Shown here piece by piece: positions 33,359 to 42,654 of a stretch of DNA of 64,000 nt. This DNA is from Rhodococcus sp. 4CII (GTDB taxonomy: Bacteria > Actinomycetota > Actinomycetes > Mycobacteriales > Mycobacteriaceae), in assembly GCF_014256275.1 (NCBI RefSeq), contig NZ_JACCFE010000002.1:1-64000 (forward strand), read 5' to 3'. Below the pieces are notes generated by a model. The model had not been told where the DNA came from and searched no databases. It was given only the letters and a program-made list of their open reading frames with translations. Positions within the stretch are counted from its first letter, which is position 1, and each line of letters opens with the position of its first letter. The position numbers were made by a program, and so were the translations under genes.

Positions 33359-33924
33359 GCCAGCCACTCACCGGGTCCCCTAGATCCTTCTGTTCCGAAC
33401 ATGCTATTTCCGCCGCCCACCGGAATCCCGACCACGGTACGGAGCCGACGACGCACTCGTGATGGGCATCAGCGTGGCCCGCCTCCAAGCGATTTCTCGC
33501 ACATTGGCCACCGCGATCGTCGCCGTCCCCGGCGATGCTGAGAAACGAAGTTCCTCCACCGTCACCTCGCGCTACCGGCGCAGCGACAGCGAACGTCTTA
33601 CCGTGCTCGCCTCCGAGCAGGAACGCCCGCGGTCCTCACCCGCGCCGAGGTATGGGTTTCTGGCAGCCTCGTGAACCTCGATTCGTTACCTCGCTACGCC
33701 ATCCGCAACTCGCAACCTGCCGGGTACCTGAACTTCACCGCCCAGCACTGGTGGTCCTTGATCACATCCTTCGAGCAATCGACCTGCATAGGTTCGAGAC
33801 ATGGTAGACCCCGTCATCAGGACATGCCGGACAGAGTGACGACCAAAAAATTGTGAAGCGCTCCTTCAACATCGCCGCTCGATTCCGACTCCGCCGTTGC
33901 TGCCCGTGTGTCCGTAGAGATTGA
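33359..33924. other. Gene-free stretch, possibly an eroded ATPase gene
   Basis: No intact gene. On the minus strand a piece near 33550-33650 reads RAFLLGGEHGKTFAVAAPVA, which recalls an AAA-type nucleotide loop, but the frame is broken on both sides. I do not see enough to name it. Confidence 0.3.
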
Positions 33925-34440
33925 CTGCGAGCCGTCACCGAGGTGCGTGATGACGCGCCCATCGTCGAGGTAACCGAACGGTTCGGGGTCCCCCCGCAAA
34001 CGGTCACCACATGGCGCAAACGGTACGGAATCGCACGCCTTCGGAGGACTGTCCGAGATCTCGAGCCGATCCCATTCGAGCCCGATACCTATCTCGCCCG
34101 ACATCGAGGCCCTGATCAGCGAGATAGGCAGTCGCTACCGACAGTGGGGAGCGCGGCACATCGGGCTACGACCTGCACCAGGAAATCTGTGATCGTGCCG
34201 CGTCAGCCTCGACGATCCAAGTACTTGCGTGCAACGGGCTCGTCAATTCGCAAGAACCGAAATGTAAACGAGCCTAAGCGGCGAGATCTAGCGTTTCCAT
34301 CGGACGCTGCGATACGAACATCTCGACGAGGTCGGCGCGTTCGCCACGATCCAAGCAGCTCAAGCGGCAGTCGACGACGAATGGATCCATACTTACGACA
34401 CACCGCCCCATCACCAATGCTCGTTCGCAGGGTCTTCTCT
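33925..34440 (+). pseudogene. Decayed IS481-family transposase
   Basis: Pieces of an IS481-type transposase are readable in changing frames: the N-terminal helix-turn-helix (APIVEVTERFGVPPQTVTTW, then RKRYG), the linker EALISEIGSRYRQWGARHI, a fragment ASTIQVLACNGLV, and the end of the catalytic domain (GAFATIQAAQAAVDDEWIHT, then YDTPPHHQ). The DDE core between them is largely deleted. The element is inactive and old, and no terminal repeats were found. Confidence 0.7.
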
Positions 34441-34554
34441 GAGCGAATGGACCATACGGCCCCGTCGTCGGTCGACGAGGCACGTACGCAGAGAATGAGC
34501 CAATGAAATAAGAACTGGGGCAGCGTTCGTCAGGTCCGTCCCTATTCCTTAGAT

Positions 34555-34956
34555 TTAGGTCTTGACGGTGAAGTACGGGATCGTCTCGGCCTCCGCATCG
34601 GTCTCGCCGTCAGGGCGGGCAAAGGCGACCCGTACCCGAGTCCCGATCAGATCGGAACTGGGATCGACGCCGCTGATCTCGGTCCACCACCACGGGCCTT
34701 CGTCCAATTGGACGATTCCGACCACGGTGCGCGCAGGACCATCCGGTGACCGGCGGTGTACGACCGACCATGACACGATTTCGCCTGTTCCCGCAGCGGG
34801 GACGAGTGCGTACCGTTCGGGATCGATAGAAACGTCGAATTGGGGCGCATGATGGGCGCCGGTCGACTGATCTCGCACGATGAGGAAGCGCCCGGCTGCG
34901 GCGCCGTCGAGAAAGGCAGCAGTCGCAGCGTCACGATGGATGGGGAAAGCGGGCAT
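34555..34956 (-). CDS. DUF35/OB-fold protein, partner of the thiolase-fold protein
   Basis: A 133-residue protein with the DUF35 OB-fold pattern GEIVSWSVVHR, ARTVVGIVQLDEGPWWW and DLIGTRVRVAFAR. The zinc-ribbon cysteines found in many DUF35 proteins are absent; that region reads STGAHHAPQFDVSI. DUF35 proteins pair with thiolase-fold enzymes, as in the Ltp2 retro-aldolase complexes of steroid side-chain degradation and in MaoC hydratases. It lies 11 bases after the thiolase-fold gene and ends the operon. It probably acts as a structural subunit or substrate-channel domain. Confidence 0.8.
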   Translation of the reverse strand: MPAFPIHRDAATAAFLDGAAAGRFLIVRDQSTGAHHAPQFDVSIDPERYALVPAAGTGEIVSWSVVHRRSPDGPARTVVGIVQLDEGPWWWTEISGVDPSSDLIGTRVRVAFARPDGETDAEAETIPYFTVKT

Positions 34957-34967
34957 GTGTTCTCCGA

Positions 34968-36131
34968 TCAGTCCGTGCCCAGCACGAGTGTCGCGTGATA
35001 ATCCAAGACGCCGCCGTTTCCGGAGACGAGGACGCGGTGATGCTTTTCGACCTGGCGGGCGCCGCCGTGGCCCCGGGCTTGGATGACCCCTTCGGACAGC
35101 GGCGTCATGCCCCAGAGGTAGTACGCCGACAGCTCTCCGCCGCCGGTGTTCACTTTAAGCCGGCCGTTCGGCCCCAGCATGCCGGGTTGGGCAACCATCG
35201 GGCCCCCTTCTCCCTTGGCACAGAACCCGTAGTCCTCGAGGGTGATGAGGGCCGTATAGGTGTAGCAGTCGTACACCTGTACGACGTCGATCTCGTCTAG
35301 CGTCGTGTCTGCCATCCGCAGAGCGGCCGGGCCGGAGCGCGCAGCGCCCGACACAAGCCCGAAGTCGTCGTTGCGCACGCCGGTGTTTCCCGGGTGCGCC
35401 TGCGCCCACCCGAGGACCCGCACCGGCGGCTGACGCAGGGCCCGCGCGCGATCCAGACTCGTGACGATAAGGGCGATGGCGCCATTGGATACCAGACAGC
35501 AGTCGAACAAGTGGAATGGCTCGGCGATCCACCTCGAGGCGTGGTACTCCTCGAGCGTGAGGGGAGTGTCGTGGAACTGCGCGAGAGGATTTCGTTGTGC
35601 CCATTCGCGTTGGGCGACTGCGATGTGGCCGAGCTGGTCGTTGGTCGTGCCGTATGCCTGCATGTGGCGCCTCGCCGCTAGCGCATACATCGTGTTCGCG
35701 GAGGAGATCCCGTTCGAAGCGGTGATCGCCCGCCAGCCGGACGCGGCGGAACTAGCCGCCGCGTACGACGCGGACGAACCTTGCCGCTCCTTGAGCGGAT
35801 TGTCGGCCCAGACGATGGCAATGGTGTCGGCGGTACCCGACTGCACCGCCATCGAGGCGTACTGCACCATCTGGGCCGCGGTCGACCCGTATGCCTGCAT
35901 AGCGGTCAGTAACTTGAGGTTCTGCAGGCCGAGCTCGCCCTGCAAGTTGAGGCTGACCTGGTCGGTGAGACCGCCCGACATGATCAGCCCATCCACGTCC
36001 TGCAAGTCGAGACCGGCGTCCGCGGCTGCCAGGCGGACGGCGTCCGCGGCGAACTGCAAAGCGCTCTTGCCGTAGACCTTACCGAGTTCAGTGATTCCAA
36101 GACCAGCGATCGCGGGCTCCACGACGCTCAT
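34968..36131 (-). CDS. Thiolase-superfamily protein, Ltp/SCP2-like (possible acyl-CoA retro-aldolase)
   Basis: A 387-residue thiolase-fold protein of the lipid-transfer/SCPx group. The usual nucleophile segment reads MQAYGSTAAQMVQYA, without Cys, so classic thiolysis is unlikely. Tyr-rich stretches VVQVYDCYTYTALI and ELSAYYLWGM fall where Ltp2-type aldolases have active-site Tyr residues, and the Gly-rich end GHGGARQVEKH is typical of the group. With DUF35 and MaoC partners next to it, retro-aldol cleavage of a beta-hydroxyacyl-CoA is the best guess. It overlaps the MaoC gene by an ATGA. Confidence 0.82.
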   Translation of the reverse strand: MSVVEPAIAGLGITELGKVYGKSALQFAADAVRLAAADAGLDLQDVDGLIMSGGLTDQVSLNLQGELGLQNLKLLTAMQAYGSTAAQMVQYASMAVQSGTADTIAIVWADNPLKERQGSSASYAAASSAASGWRAITASNGISSANTMYALAARRHMQAYGTTNDQLGHIAVAQREWAQRNPLAQFHDTPLTLEEYHASRWIAEPFHLFDCCLVSNGAIALIVTSLDRARALRQPPVRVLGWAQAHPGNTGVRNDDFGLVSGAARSGPAALRMADTTLDEIDVVQVYDCYTYTALITLEDYGFCAKGEGGPMVAQPGMLGPNGRLKVNTGGGELSAYYLWGMTPLSEGVIQARGHGGARQVEKHHRVLVSGNGGVLDYHATLVLGTD

Positions 36132-36562
36132 GAAACGGCTCCGGGCAGGCGCACCAGCACGGAGCCGGGTCCGACCGTGACTCCGGTGCTGTCCGAGGTG
36201 GCCGCTGCCACCGTGACGATGTCATCGTCGACGGTTGACACCGTGCCGGTGATCCTGATCGTCTCGCCGACGACGTTGAACCGCCGCATCCGAAAGCCAC
36301 GGATGCTGGTGATCGTGGCACCCGGTCCGGCCCACTCACGGACGAGACGTTCCCATCCACCCATGAGCATGAGGGTGTTCGCGTACATCTCGGGCGCGCC
36401 GGTCTGCTGCGCCCATTCGGTGTTGTGGTGGATGGAGTTGAAGTCGCGCCCGGCGCCAGCCCACATCACGAGGCGGTATACGCTGAGCGGAAAGATCACC
36501 GGCGGCAGGTTCTCCCCGACGCGCACATCGGACAGAGATCGGTTCTGATTGGCGAGTGTCAC
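36128..36562 (-). CDS. MaoC-family hydratase subunit (hot-dog fold)
   Basis: A 144-residue hot-dog domain with the hydratase-2 motif GRDFNSIHHNTEWAQQTGAP carrying the catalytic Asp and His. Its end (VNVGPGSV-like strands) matches single-domain MaoC subunits. It should add water to the double bond of an enoyl-CoA together with the FAS1-like subunit encoded just upstream, as in ChsH1/ChsH2-type heteromers. Both gene ends overlap neighbours by 4 bases. Confidence 0.85.
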   Translation of the reverse strand: MTLANQNRSLSDVRVGENLPPVIFPLSVYRLVMWAGAGRDFNSIHHNTEWAQQTGAPEMYANTLMLMGGWERLVREWAGPGATITSIRGFRMRRFNVVGETIRITGTVSTVDDDIVTVAAATSDSTGVTVGPGSVLVRLPGAVS

Positions 36563-37167
36563 CCGTTCGCTCCCGCCTCAACGTGTTCGGACATGCGCTC
36601 CTCCGGAATTGGATCGAACGCGAAGAGCGTGGTTCGCAGACGAGCAACTGTGTCGCCTCGGTCGGACACGATCTGCGATTCGACGGTCATGAACGCGCCC
36701 CGACCGACCGACGTTTCCTTCAACACGCACGACAGCAGGTGCCGTCCCTTCGTACCGACCCTTTCGCCGATCTCGACCGGCCGCAGGAAGTCGGCCTCGA
36801 TGTCGGTCGCGAAGAACCCCTCGGTACGCGGAATCGGCCCCGGGTCTTCGTTGTTGATCGGTGTGCGCGCGGGCTGGGCGTTCCGTTCGCTACTTTTCCA
36901 AAGAGTCTCCTCGCCCGGCGACCACATGGCAGGCAATGAGAACGCCAGGGCGCCCGTTGCCGGCGCGACCAAACCCGGGTAGCCGGCGGCGACCGCAGCC
37001 TCCTTCTCCGTGTGGATCAGGGTGCCGATCTCGAGTGGCTCGACGTAACGGCGGACTACTGCTGCTTCGATTCGATCGGCTCCCCATCGCGTGGCACCAT
37101 CGGAAAGGTCCTGGCCGACGGCATCTTGCGCGGCCTGCCACTTTGCCCTCCAAGAATCGTCGATCAC
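36559..37167 (-). CDS. FAS1-like dehydratase/MaoC N-terminal-domain protein
   Basis: A 202-residue hot-dog protein of the FAS1-like dehydratase type, seen in RRYVEPLEIG, AGYPGLVAPATGALAFSLP, and DFLRPVEIGERVGTKGRHL. It lacks the catalytic Asp-His pair of the neighbouring MaoC protein, so it is probably the non-catalytic half of a heteromeric enoyl-CoA hydratase. It is encoded between the CoA-transferase and MaoC genes with ATGA overlaps on both sides. Confidence 0.82.
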   Translation of the reverse strand: MIDDSWRAKWQAAQDAVGQDLSDGATRWGADRIEAAVVRRYVEPLEIGTLIHTEKEAAVAAGYPGLVAPATGALAFSLPAMWSPGEETLWKSSERNAQPARTPINNEDPGPIPRTEGFFATDIEADFLRPVEIGERVGTKGRHLLSCVLKETSVGRGAFMTVESQIVSDRGDTVARLRTTLFAFDPIPEERMSEHVEAGANG

Positions 37168-38396
37168 TTCATCACTCCGCTCTCGATCAGGTCGCGCACG
37201 CGGTCTTCGTCGTATCCGAGGATGTCGCGCAGCACCAGCTCGTTATCGCGTCCAAACGTCGGCGCGGCGTTCTCAACCTTCGCCGGTGTGTCCGAAAGCA
37301 GATAGCGCGGACCTTCGACGACAGTCGTGCCGAACAGTGGATGGTCGAGCGCGATCAAATGACCTCGGGCCGCGATTTGCGGGTCGTCGATGAAGTCCCG
37401 GGAGGCGGCGACGACGTGGGCAGGCACCCCTCGTGCTTGCAGCTCGATCTCGATTTCTTGGGCGACCCGGTTACAGCTCACGCGCTCTATTGCGGCTTCG
37501 AGTAAATCCTGTGCGGCGAGACGTCCGGAGGCCGTGACGAGCGACGCGTCGGCGGTCAAGGTATCGTCGCCCAGCCAGGCGGCCAGCTGCGTCCACTGCT
37601 CATCGGTGGTCACTGCGATCGCCACGAAGCGAGCCTTGTCCTCCCCGTCGATCGTCTCGTCTGCGGTGCGAAAGACGCCGTGCGGCGCGAATGCCCGGTC
37701 TCGGTTACCCATTCGTTGCGCCACCGCCCCAGTGAGCTCGTACTCAACGAGCTCGGGCGCCTGGAAGTACACCCCGGACTCGACCTGCGAGAGGTCGATG
37801 TAGCAGCCCTCGCCGGTCTCGGCTCGGTGTTCCAGCGCAGCTAGGAGCACGGCGAGCCCCATCCGGGGCCCGACGAAGTCGGTGTAGGGGCCGAAAGGTC
37901 CAATCGGGACGTCTTCGGGCCAACCGCTGACCTCCTGAAATCCCGAGAGGGCCGCGCCGACGTTACCGAAGCCAGCGAGCCGTGATAAAGGCCCGGTCTG
38001 ACCGCTGATAGAGCTGCTGACCATGATGAGGTCGGGATGGTCGGCGCTGAGGGAGGTGTAATCAAGACCCCACTTCGACAGCGTTCCCGGTGAAAACGCT
38101 TCAAGCACCACATCCGCCCAGGCGGTGAGGTCGCGGACGATCTGCTGTCCTTCCTCATCCCGGAGATTGACCGTGACGCCGAGCTTGCCGGCATTCCACG
38201 TGCCGTAAAGCGCCGACCCTTCAGTGGAGACCTCTCCTCCATGGAACGGCTGCATGTAGCGGGCGGTCTCGACCCTTCTCGATGATTCCAGACGCACTAC
38301 GGTGGCGCCGAAGTCGGCCAGCGCCCGTGTCATGACGGGACCGGCGACAACCCAGGTGAGGTCGAGGACTTTCAGTCCTCGCAGGGGGCGGGTCAT
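37164..38396 (-). CDS. CaiB/BaiF-family (class III) CoA-transferase
   Basis: A 410-residue class III CoA-transferase with GLKVLDLTWVVAGP, LADFGATVVRLES, SISGQTGPLSRLAGFGNVGA and the Asp in PYTDFVGPRMGLAVLLAAL at the usual catalytic place. It moves CoA between acids and would activate the substrate for the hydratase and aldolase encoded downstream. The ATG at 38396 overlaps the stop of the second CaiB gene, so the two probably form one enzyme or act in sequence. Confidence 0.9.
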   Translation of the reverse strand: MTRPLRGLKVLDLTWVVAGPVMTRALADFGATVVRLESSRRVETARYMQPFHGGEVSTEGSALYGTWNAGKLGVTVNLRDEEGQQIVRDLTAWADVVLEAFSPGTLSKWGLDYTSLSADHPDLIMVSSSISGQTGPLSRLAGFGNVGAALSGFQEVSGWPEDVPIGPFGPYTDFVGPRMGLAVLLAALEHRAETGEGCYIDLSQVESGVYFQAPELVEYELTGAVAQRMGNRDRAFAPHGVFRTADETIDGEDKARFVAIAVTTDEQWTQLAAWLGDDTLTADASLVTASGRLAAQDLLEAAIERVSCNRVAQEIEIELQARGVPAHVVAASRDFIDDPQIAARGHLIALDHPLFGTTVVEGPRYLLSDTPAKVENAAPTFGRDNELVLRDILGYDEDRVRDLIESGVMK

Positions 38397-39646
38397 GCGA
38401 GCACCGCTTCTTCCTGAGCACCGGACGGTGCGGTCGACCAATCACGAATGGCACTGTCGGTGTGCTCACCGATTTTCGGCGCGCGACGCGTAAGCGTGAA
38501 AGCGTCGACGTTCACCGCGGCCGGCATACCTACGAGACGAAGTGTTCGTTCACCGTCTCCTACTGGGACGAAGGTATGACGCGCCTCCAGCTGTTCGGTG
38601 GCGGCTAGGTCGGCTGTAGTGAAGATCGGGACGCAGAGGAGCTTGTACTGCACTGCCGCTCGCAGGACCTGGTCTTTCGTCTTCGTCGCCAGGAAGTCAC
38701 GTACGGTTGCCCGCACGCGGTCGATTTCTGCGTCTGGAAATTCGCCCGACTCGATGAGCTTGTCGACTGTGCGCCAGTCGAGTTCGGTGTACTTCTGGAC
38801 CGGTTCGCCCTCGGCGAGCATCCATTGGAAGAAATTCCCAGTGAAGGCCCCGGCCGCCGGTCCGATACCGACGTGGAACTCGATCATTCCGTCGACGCAT
38901 TCCCACTTCTTGGAAGCGGCGGGCGTTCCCGAGCCGCTCCCAGATCGATCGACCCGATGTGTCAGTTCCTGGCCAGCGCCTATGGCGCGCGGCACGTCCC
39001 CCACGGCCGCGGCGAGCACCGTCGCGAGCGTCGCCGACCCCAGCGCGGCTTGCACGGCGACGTCGACAAGCTGACCGCGGCCAGTAGTTCGACGGGCAAT
39101 CAATGCCAGCAGGGCGCCGGCGGCGGCGTCCGCGGCGGCCAATCGGTGCGCCTGCGGGATCGAGGGACGGACAGGTGGACGCGAGCCGTCGCGGTGCGGC
39201 TCCAGCGGTCCTCCCGCCGCCCACAGGATGAGATCAGACTCGGCATACCCGGCCTTCGGTCCGGTCCGGCCGAAGCCGGTCATCGAAACATAAATAAGAC
39301 GGGGATTGATTTGCCGCACATCGCTCCAGTCGAGCCCCTCGCGACGCATCGCGACGGGCCCGCTGCTCTCGATGAGGATGTCGGCAGCTTCGATCAGCGC
39401 CCGCATGCGTGCGGCATCGCCGGGCACGGCGAGATCGAGCGCGACGCTACGTTTGTTCGCCGCGTATGCCTCCCAGAGGAATGACGCCTCGCGACCAGCG
39501 GCGGTTGGCTGAGCCGATCGTGCGGGAGACCCGTTAGGCGCCTCGACGTGCACGACGTCCGCACCGAGGTCGGCGAGGATACGCCCCGTCATCAGCCCGC
39601 GCTCGTCGGTCAAGTCGAGCACGCGCGTTCCGGAAATGAATGCCAT
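38393..39646 (-). CDS. CaiB/BaiF-family CoA-transferase, second subunit or paralogue
   Basis: A 417-residue CaiB-like protein (GTRVLDLTDERGLMTGRIL, LADLGADVVHVEAP, SMTGFGRTGP). The segment that should hold the catalytic Asp reads SIPQAHRLAAADAAAGALLA, which differs from the standard pattern, so it may be a partner subunit or use other residues. The ATG at 39646 is chosen because the longer frame upstream looks non-coding and a purine-rich GGAAGGGCAGG precedes it. It is first in the operon and diverges from a TetR gene. Confidence 0.85.
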   Translation of the reverse strand: MAFISGTRVLDLTDERGLMTGRILADLGADVVHVEAPNGSPARSAQPTAAGREASFLWEAYAANKRSVALDLAVPGDAARMRALIEAADILIESSGPVAMRREGLDWSDVRQINPRLIYVSMTGFGRTGPKAGYAESDLILWAAGGPLEPHRDGSRPPVRPSIPQAHRLAAADAAAGALLALIARRTTGRGQLVDVAVQAALGSATLATVLAAAVGDVPRAIGAGQELTHRVDRSGSGSGTPAASKKWECVDGMIEFHVGIGPAAGAFTGNFFQWMLAEGEPVQKYTELDWRTVDKLIESGEFPDAEIDRVRATVRDFLATKTKDQVLRAAVQYKLLCVPIFTTADLAATEQLEARHTFVPVGDGERTLRLVGMPAAVNVDAFTLTRRAPKIGEHTDSAIRDWSTAPSGAQEEAVLA

Positions 39647-39788
39647 GTGGGACCTGCCCTTCCGCGCGTCACGGTCGACGCGCTGGCCCCGACCATACCG
39701 ATACGCCATCCGTTCCGCAATGGATTTTCGAAGGGAGGTTGTGTTCTCCACCTGGGTGTCGCGAAGATCGGCAAGTTACGATTCAGGC

Positions 39789-40385
39789 ATGACGCTCTCC
39801 CCTATTCCGACCCCGCAAGGGCGTCCACGTGATCCCGACGTGGATCGCCGCATCATGGATGCAGCGCTCGAAGAATTCGCGGCAGAGGGATGGCGCTCGT
39901 TCTCCATCGAGGGCGTAGCCCGCCGCGCGCAGGCGGGGAAGTCATCGATTTATCGGCGCTGGAGTAGCAAACAGGACGTCCTGGTGGACGCCTTTCGGGC
40001 GAACGAGCTTCGATTCGACCTGCCCGAGATCGGGCGTGTGCGCGCAGCCCTCTACGACCTCACACTGCAAATGATCCGCAGGTCCGTGAGCCCCGCAGGG
40101 GCCGCTCATCTTCGATTGCGCACCGAGCAAGATCTGCCCGAAGAGTTACGTGCGATCGCTGATTGCGGAACGCGCGACGCAATTGCGTCCTCGCGGCAGC
40201 TCGTGAAACTCGGGATCGAGACCGGTGAACTCCCCGTCGATGTGACGCCCTCGCTATTCATGGACTGCCTGTCTGGCGCCGTGACCAATCGAGCGATTGC
40301 CTCCGCTCTCTATCGCGGCGATAAGCCGCTGAAGTCTGACGAAGAGTTCGCCCAGGAGCTGGTCACGTTCCTGCTGCGCAGCTGA
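39789..40385 (+). CDS. TetR-family transcriptional regulator
   Basis: A 198-residue regulator with the helix-turn-helix IMDAALEEFAAEGWRSFSIE, GVARRAQAGKSSIYRRW and SSKQDVLVDAF and a C-terminal domain like TetR_C_16 proteins (TPSLFMDCLSGAVTNRAI). It diverges from the CaiB-MaoC-thiolase operon across about 140 bases and most likely represses it. The effector is unknown, perhaps a CoA ester from that pathway. Confidence 0.88.
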   Translation: MTLSPIPTPQGRPRDPDVDRRIMDAALEEFAAEGWRSFSIEGVARRAQAGKSSIYRRWSSKQDVLVDAFRANELRFDLPEIGRVRAALYDLTLQMIRRSVSPAGAAHLRLRTEQDLPEELRAIADCGTRDAIASSRQLVKLGIETGELPVDVTPSLFMDCLSGAVTNRAIASALYRGDKPLKSDEEFAQELVTFLLRS

Positions 40386-40622
40386 ATCACTCCAGCTCCA
40401 ACAGCTTTCGCATCGACGCGTCGCTTCGAAGGGGTTCGTTGCAGTCGGTCGGGACGTGCGAACCTTTGAAGACATCCATGGATGCCCGAGAAGGGCAACC
40501 TGAGACTGCGCGGGCGCCAGGTGACGACCTTCGTCACGAAACGCCGCAACTAACAGTTTCCAACAACACTGTCCGAGCTGCCAGACCAGCGCGAAAGCCT
40601 GGGCATGGTCTACCAGTACTAG

Positions 40623-41872
40623 CTAGTAGACCGTCGCCGCTAAGTCTTGGGATATAGGTGGCGGAGCTTGATACGGGCGTCGTCGGTGGTGAAATGCCAC
40701 TGGACCTGGCGTTGGTCTGCATTGGTCTGTCGTTGCCAGGCAGCGAGTTCGGAGTTGAGCATCTCGAGGTCCTCGATGCGCCGGTCGAGGCACTGCCGGG
40801 TCAGCGCCGAGAGCTCGACTCGGCGATGTTGAGCCACGAGCCGTGTTTGGGGGTGTGGTGGATCTCGAGCCGCTGCGCGAGCGCGAACGCCTCGGCCGGC
40901 TCGAAGGCCTCGTAGAGCGATCCGATGCCGTGTGTGTTGAGATTGTCCATCACCAGCACCACCGTCTCTGCGTCCGGGTAGTCTACGCACAGTAGCTTTT
41001 TGACCTGTCGGGCCCAGTCGACCTTGGTGCGCCGGGGCTGGGCATTGACACGCCGCCAGCCGGCCAGGGGCTCGACCCAGCAGAAGATCGAGCAGGTTCC
41101 GTGCCGCACGTACTCGGAGTCCTCCTTCAGATCGTGTCCCGGGCCTGCAGGGATCGGGTCGCGCACGTGCGCGAGGAGTTGGTAGGGCTTTTCGTCCATG
41201 CACACCACCGGGTGAGCGGGGTCGTGGGGGCGGGCGTAGACCGACAGGACATCTTCCATCCGGGCTGCGAACTCCGCGTTCGCTTTTGGTGGGATGGTCC
41301 AGCACTTCTTCAGGTGAGGACGAAGTTTCGTTTTTTTAAGATCCGGCCGATGGTCGAGTGGTCCAGGTCGGGGATGTCGTCGACCAGGGCGACGTGCTTC
41401 TCCAGCAGTCGCAGCGACCACCGGGCATGACCTTCTGGGGGCTGTGTGCACGCCAACGCAATCAATCTGGCCTCGATCTCGCCGGTGATCTGCGACGGCA
41501 CCGGTGGGAGGTCACGCTGTTTGCGTCCGATCGTGGCTTCCACGTCCTGACCGGTTTCGGCGAACCGCTTGGCGACCAGTCGCACTGTCTCACCCGAGAC
41601 TCCCAACCGTGCTGCGATCACCTTCTTCTCATCCACCACCCCGATCGAGGTGTCCAGCGCCAGCAACACCCGGGCCCGTCGGATCATCGAGGCCGGATGT
41701 ACCCCGGTGGTGGTCAATCGTTCCAAGAACTCACGATCAGCCGAGCTCAACGTCACCGGACGCTTCTTCTGCGAAGGCATGACAACAGTCCTGACCGGCA
41801 GAGGGGACGGGGAACTCTGCCGCCCCTTACCTTAACGAAAAAGGCCAGAACTAAGCAGCGACACGCTACTAG
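40623..41872 (-). mobile_element. IS630-family insertion sequence
   Basis: About 1.25 kb bounded by imperfect terminal repeats. The left end starts CTAGTAGACCGTCGCCGCTA; the complement of the right end starts CTAGTAGCGTGTCGCTGCTT. The transposase frames fill the interior on the minus strand. IS630 elements target TA, which fits the TA-containing ends, though the exact boundary base is not certain. A 12-base match to the left end (AGCTAGTAGACC) also occurs at 43538-43549. Confidence 0.8.
40640..41780 (-). pseudogene. IS630 transposase, frameshifted
   Basis: The first frame (41780-41310) holds the helix-turn-helix region. At a run of seven A on the coding strand (plus 41331-41337) a -1 slip leads to the catalytic frame with CMDEKPYQ, LVMDNLNTH and HGSWLNIAE, the DDE residues. 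Such a slip is a normal control in this family. A second frame change near 40818, just after the catalytic Glu, is not: one G appears to be missing, and the C-terminus (ELSALTRQCLDRRI) continues in another frame. The copy is therefore probably inactive, unless this is a sequencing error. Confidence 0.8.
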
Positions 41873-42138
41873 TGCAGACCTCCGAACTGGCATTGCCAAA
41901 TGATCGCTCAGCGAGGAAGGGTCCCCGGCCCGCTGCCCTCGCGGTGGGGCGGGTGCTCGGGTTCCTGCGGCGCTAAGGTCGATGAGTGACTGCTGAATTT
42001 GGTTGAGCGGAGGGTAGATCCGTGCCGAGGTTCAGCTGCACCATACTTGACGAACGGTACCCGTCTCGTTAGTGTGAGCTTCCTGACATCGCCGATGCCG
42101 ATGGCGGTCCAATCAACAATTCATGAAGGGATTTCCGC

Positions 42139-42543
42139 ATGTTCCATATCAATTCCGAGGTCACCATCCCTGAGGGAAAACTCGAGGAATTCAAAGACGC
42201 CTTGCGCGCTCAGATGGCCAAAATGGCGGAAGCCGAGACTCGGACGCATTCTTACGTCGCGTACATCAGCAGCGACGGAAAGCGATGCCAAGTTGATCAG
42301 TACTACGAGGACGAAGCCGCATTCATCGACCACCTGAAGGCGTCAGCGGCAGGTCTGCGCGATGCTCTCGACGGCACCAAGGAAGATTTTCGTTACTGGA
42401 TCTACAACGACATCGAGAGCCCTGAAGTGAAAGAGATCATCCCGAAGATTGCAACCCTCGATCTGCTCGTCGTCGGCTCAGCATCCATGGGGTACAAGCG
42501 AGAAGCCAGTGGAGGCCCCGTTACTTGGATCGGGGCCCGCTAA
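42139..42543 (+). CDS. Antibiotic biosynthesis monooxygenase (ABM)-like protein
   Basis: A 134-residue protein with a ferredoxin-like ABM domain: EVTIPEGKLEEFKDALRAQM, AETRTHSYVAYISSDG, and the Glu-Ala-Phe-His block DEAAFIDHLKAS. Proteins of this fold act as cofactor-free quinol monooxygenases or haem-related enzymes. It precedes an SDR gene by about 110 bases on the same strand, and quinol oxidation followed by a reductase would make sense. GAAGGGA precedes the ATG. Confidence 0.75.
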   Translation: MFHINSEVTIPEGKLEEFKDALRAQMAKMAEAETRTHSYVAYISSDGKRCQVDQYYEDEAAFIDHLKASAAGLRDALDGTKEDFRYWIYNDIESPEVKEIIPKIATLDLLVVGSASMGYKREASGGPVTWIGAR

Positions 42544-42604
42544 AACCAACGGTCTTCCCATTTGACACTCTAGAGAGGTTGACCACCTCGTGACGAGAGT
42601 CCCC

Positions 42605-42637
42605 CTGATACAGCCTGATACGGCTGATACGGCTGAA
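42605..42637 (+). repeat. Short tandem repeat before the SDR gene
   Basis: The 9-10-base unit CTGATACGG/CAGC is repeated about three times just upstream of the SDR gene. It could be a binding site array or a replication slip. It lies about 20 bases before the ribosome site AAGGAG. Confidence 0.5.
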
Positions 42638-42654
42638 CGATCTAAGGAGTTTGC

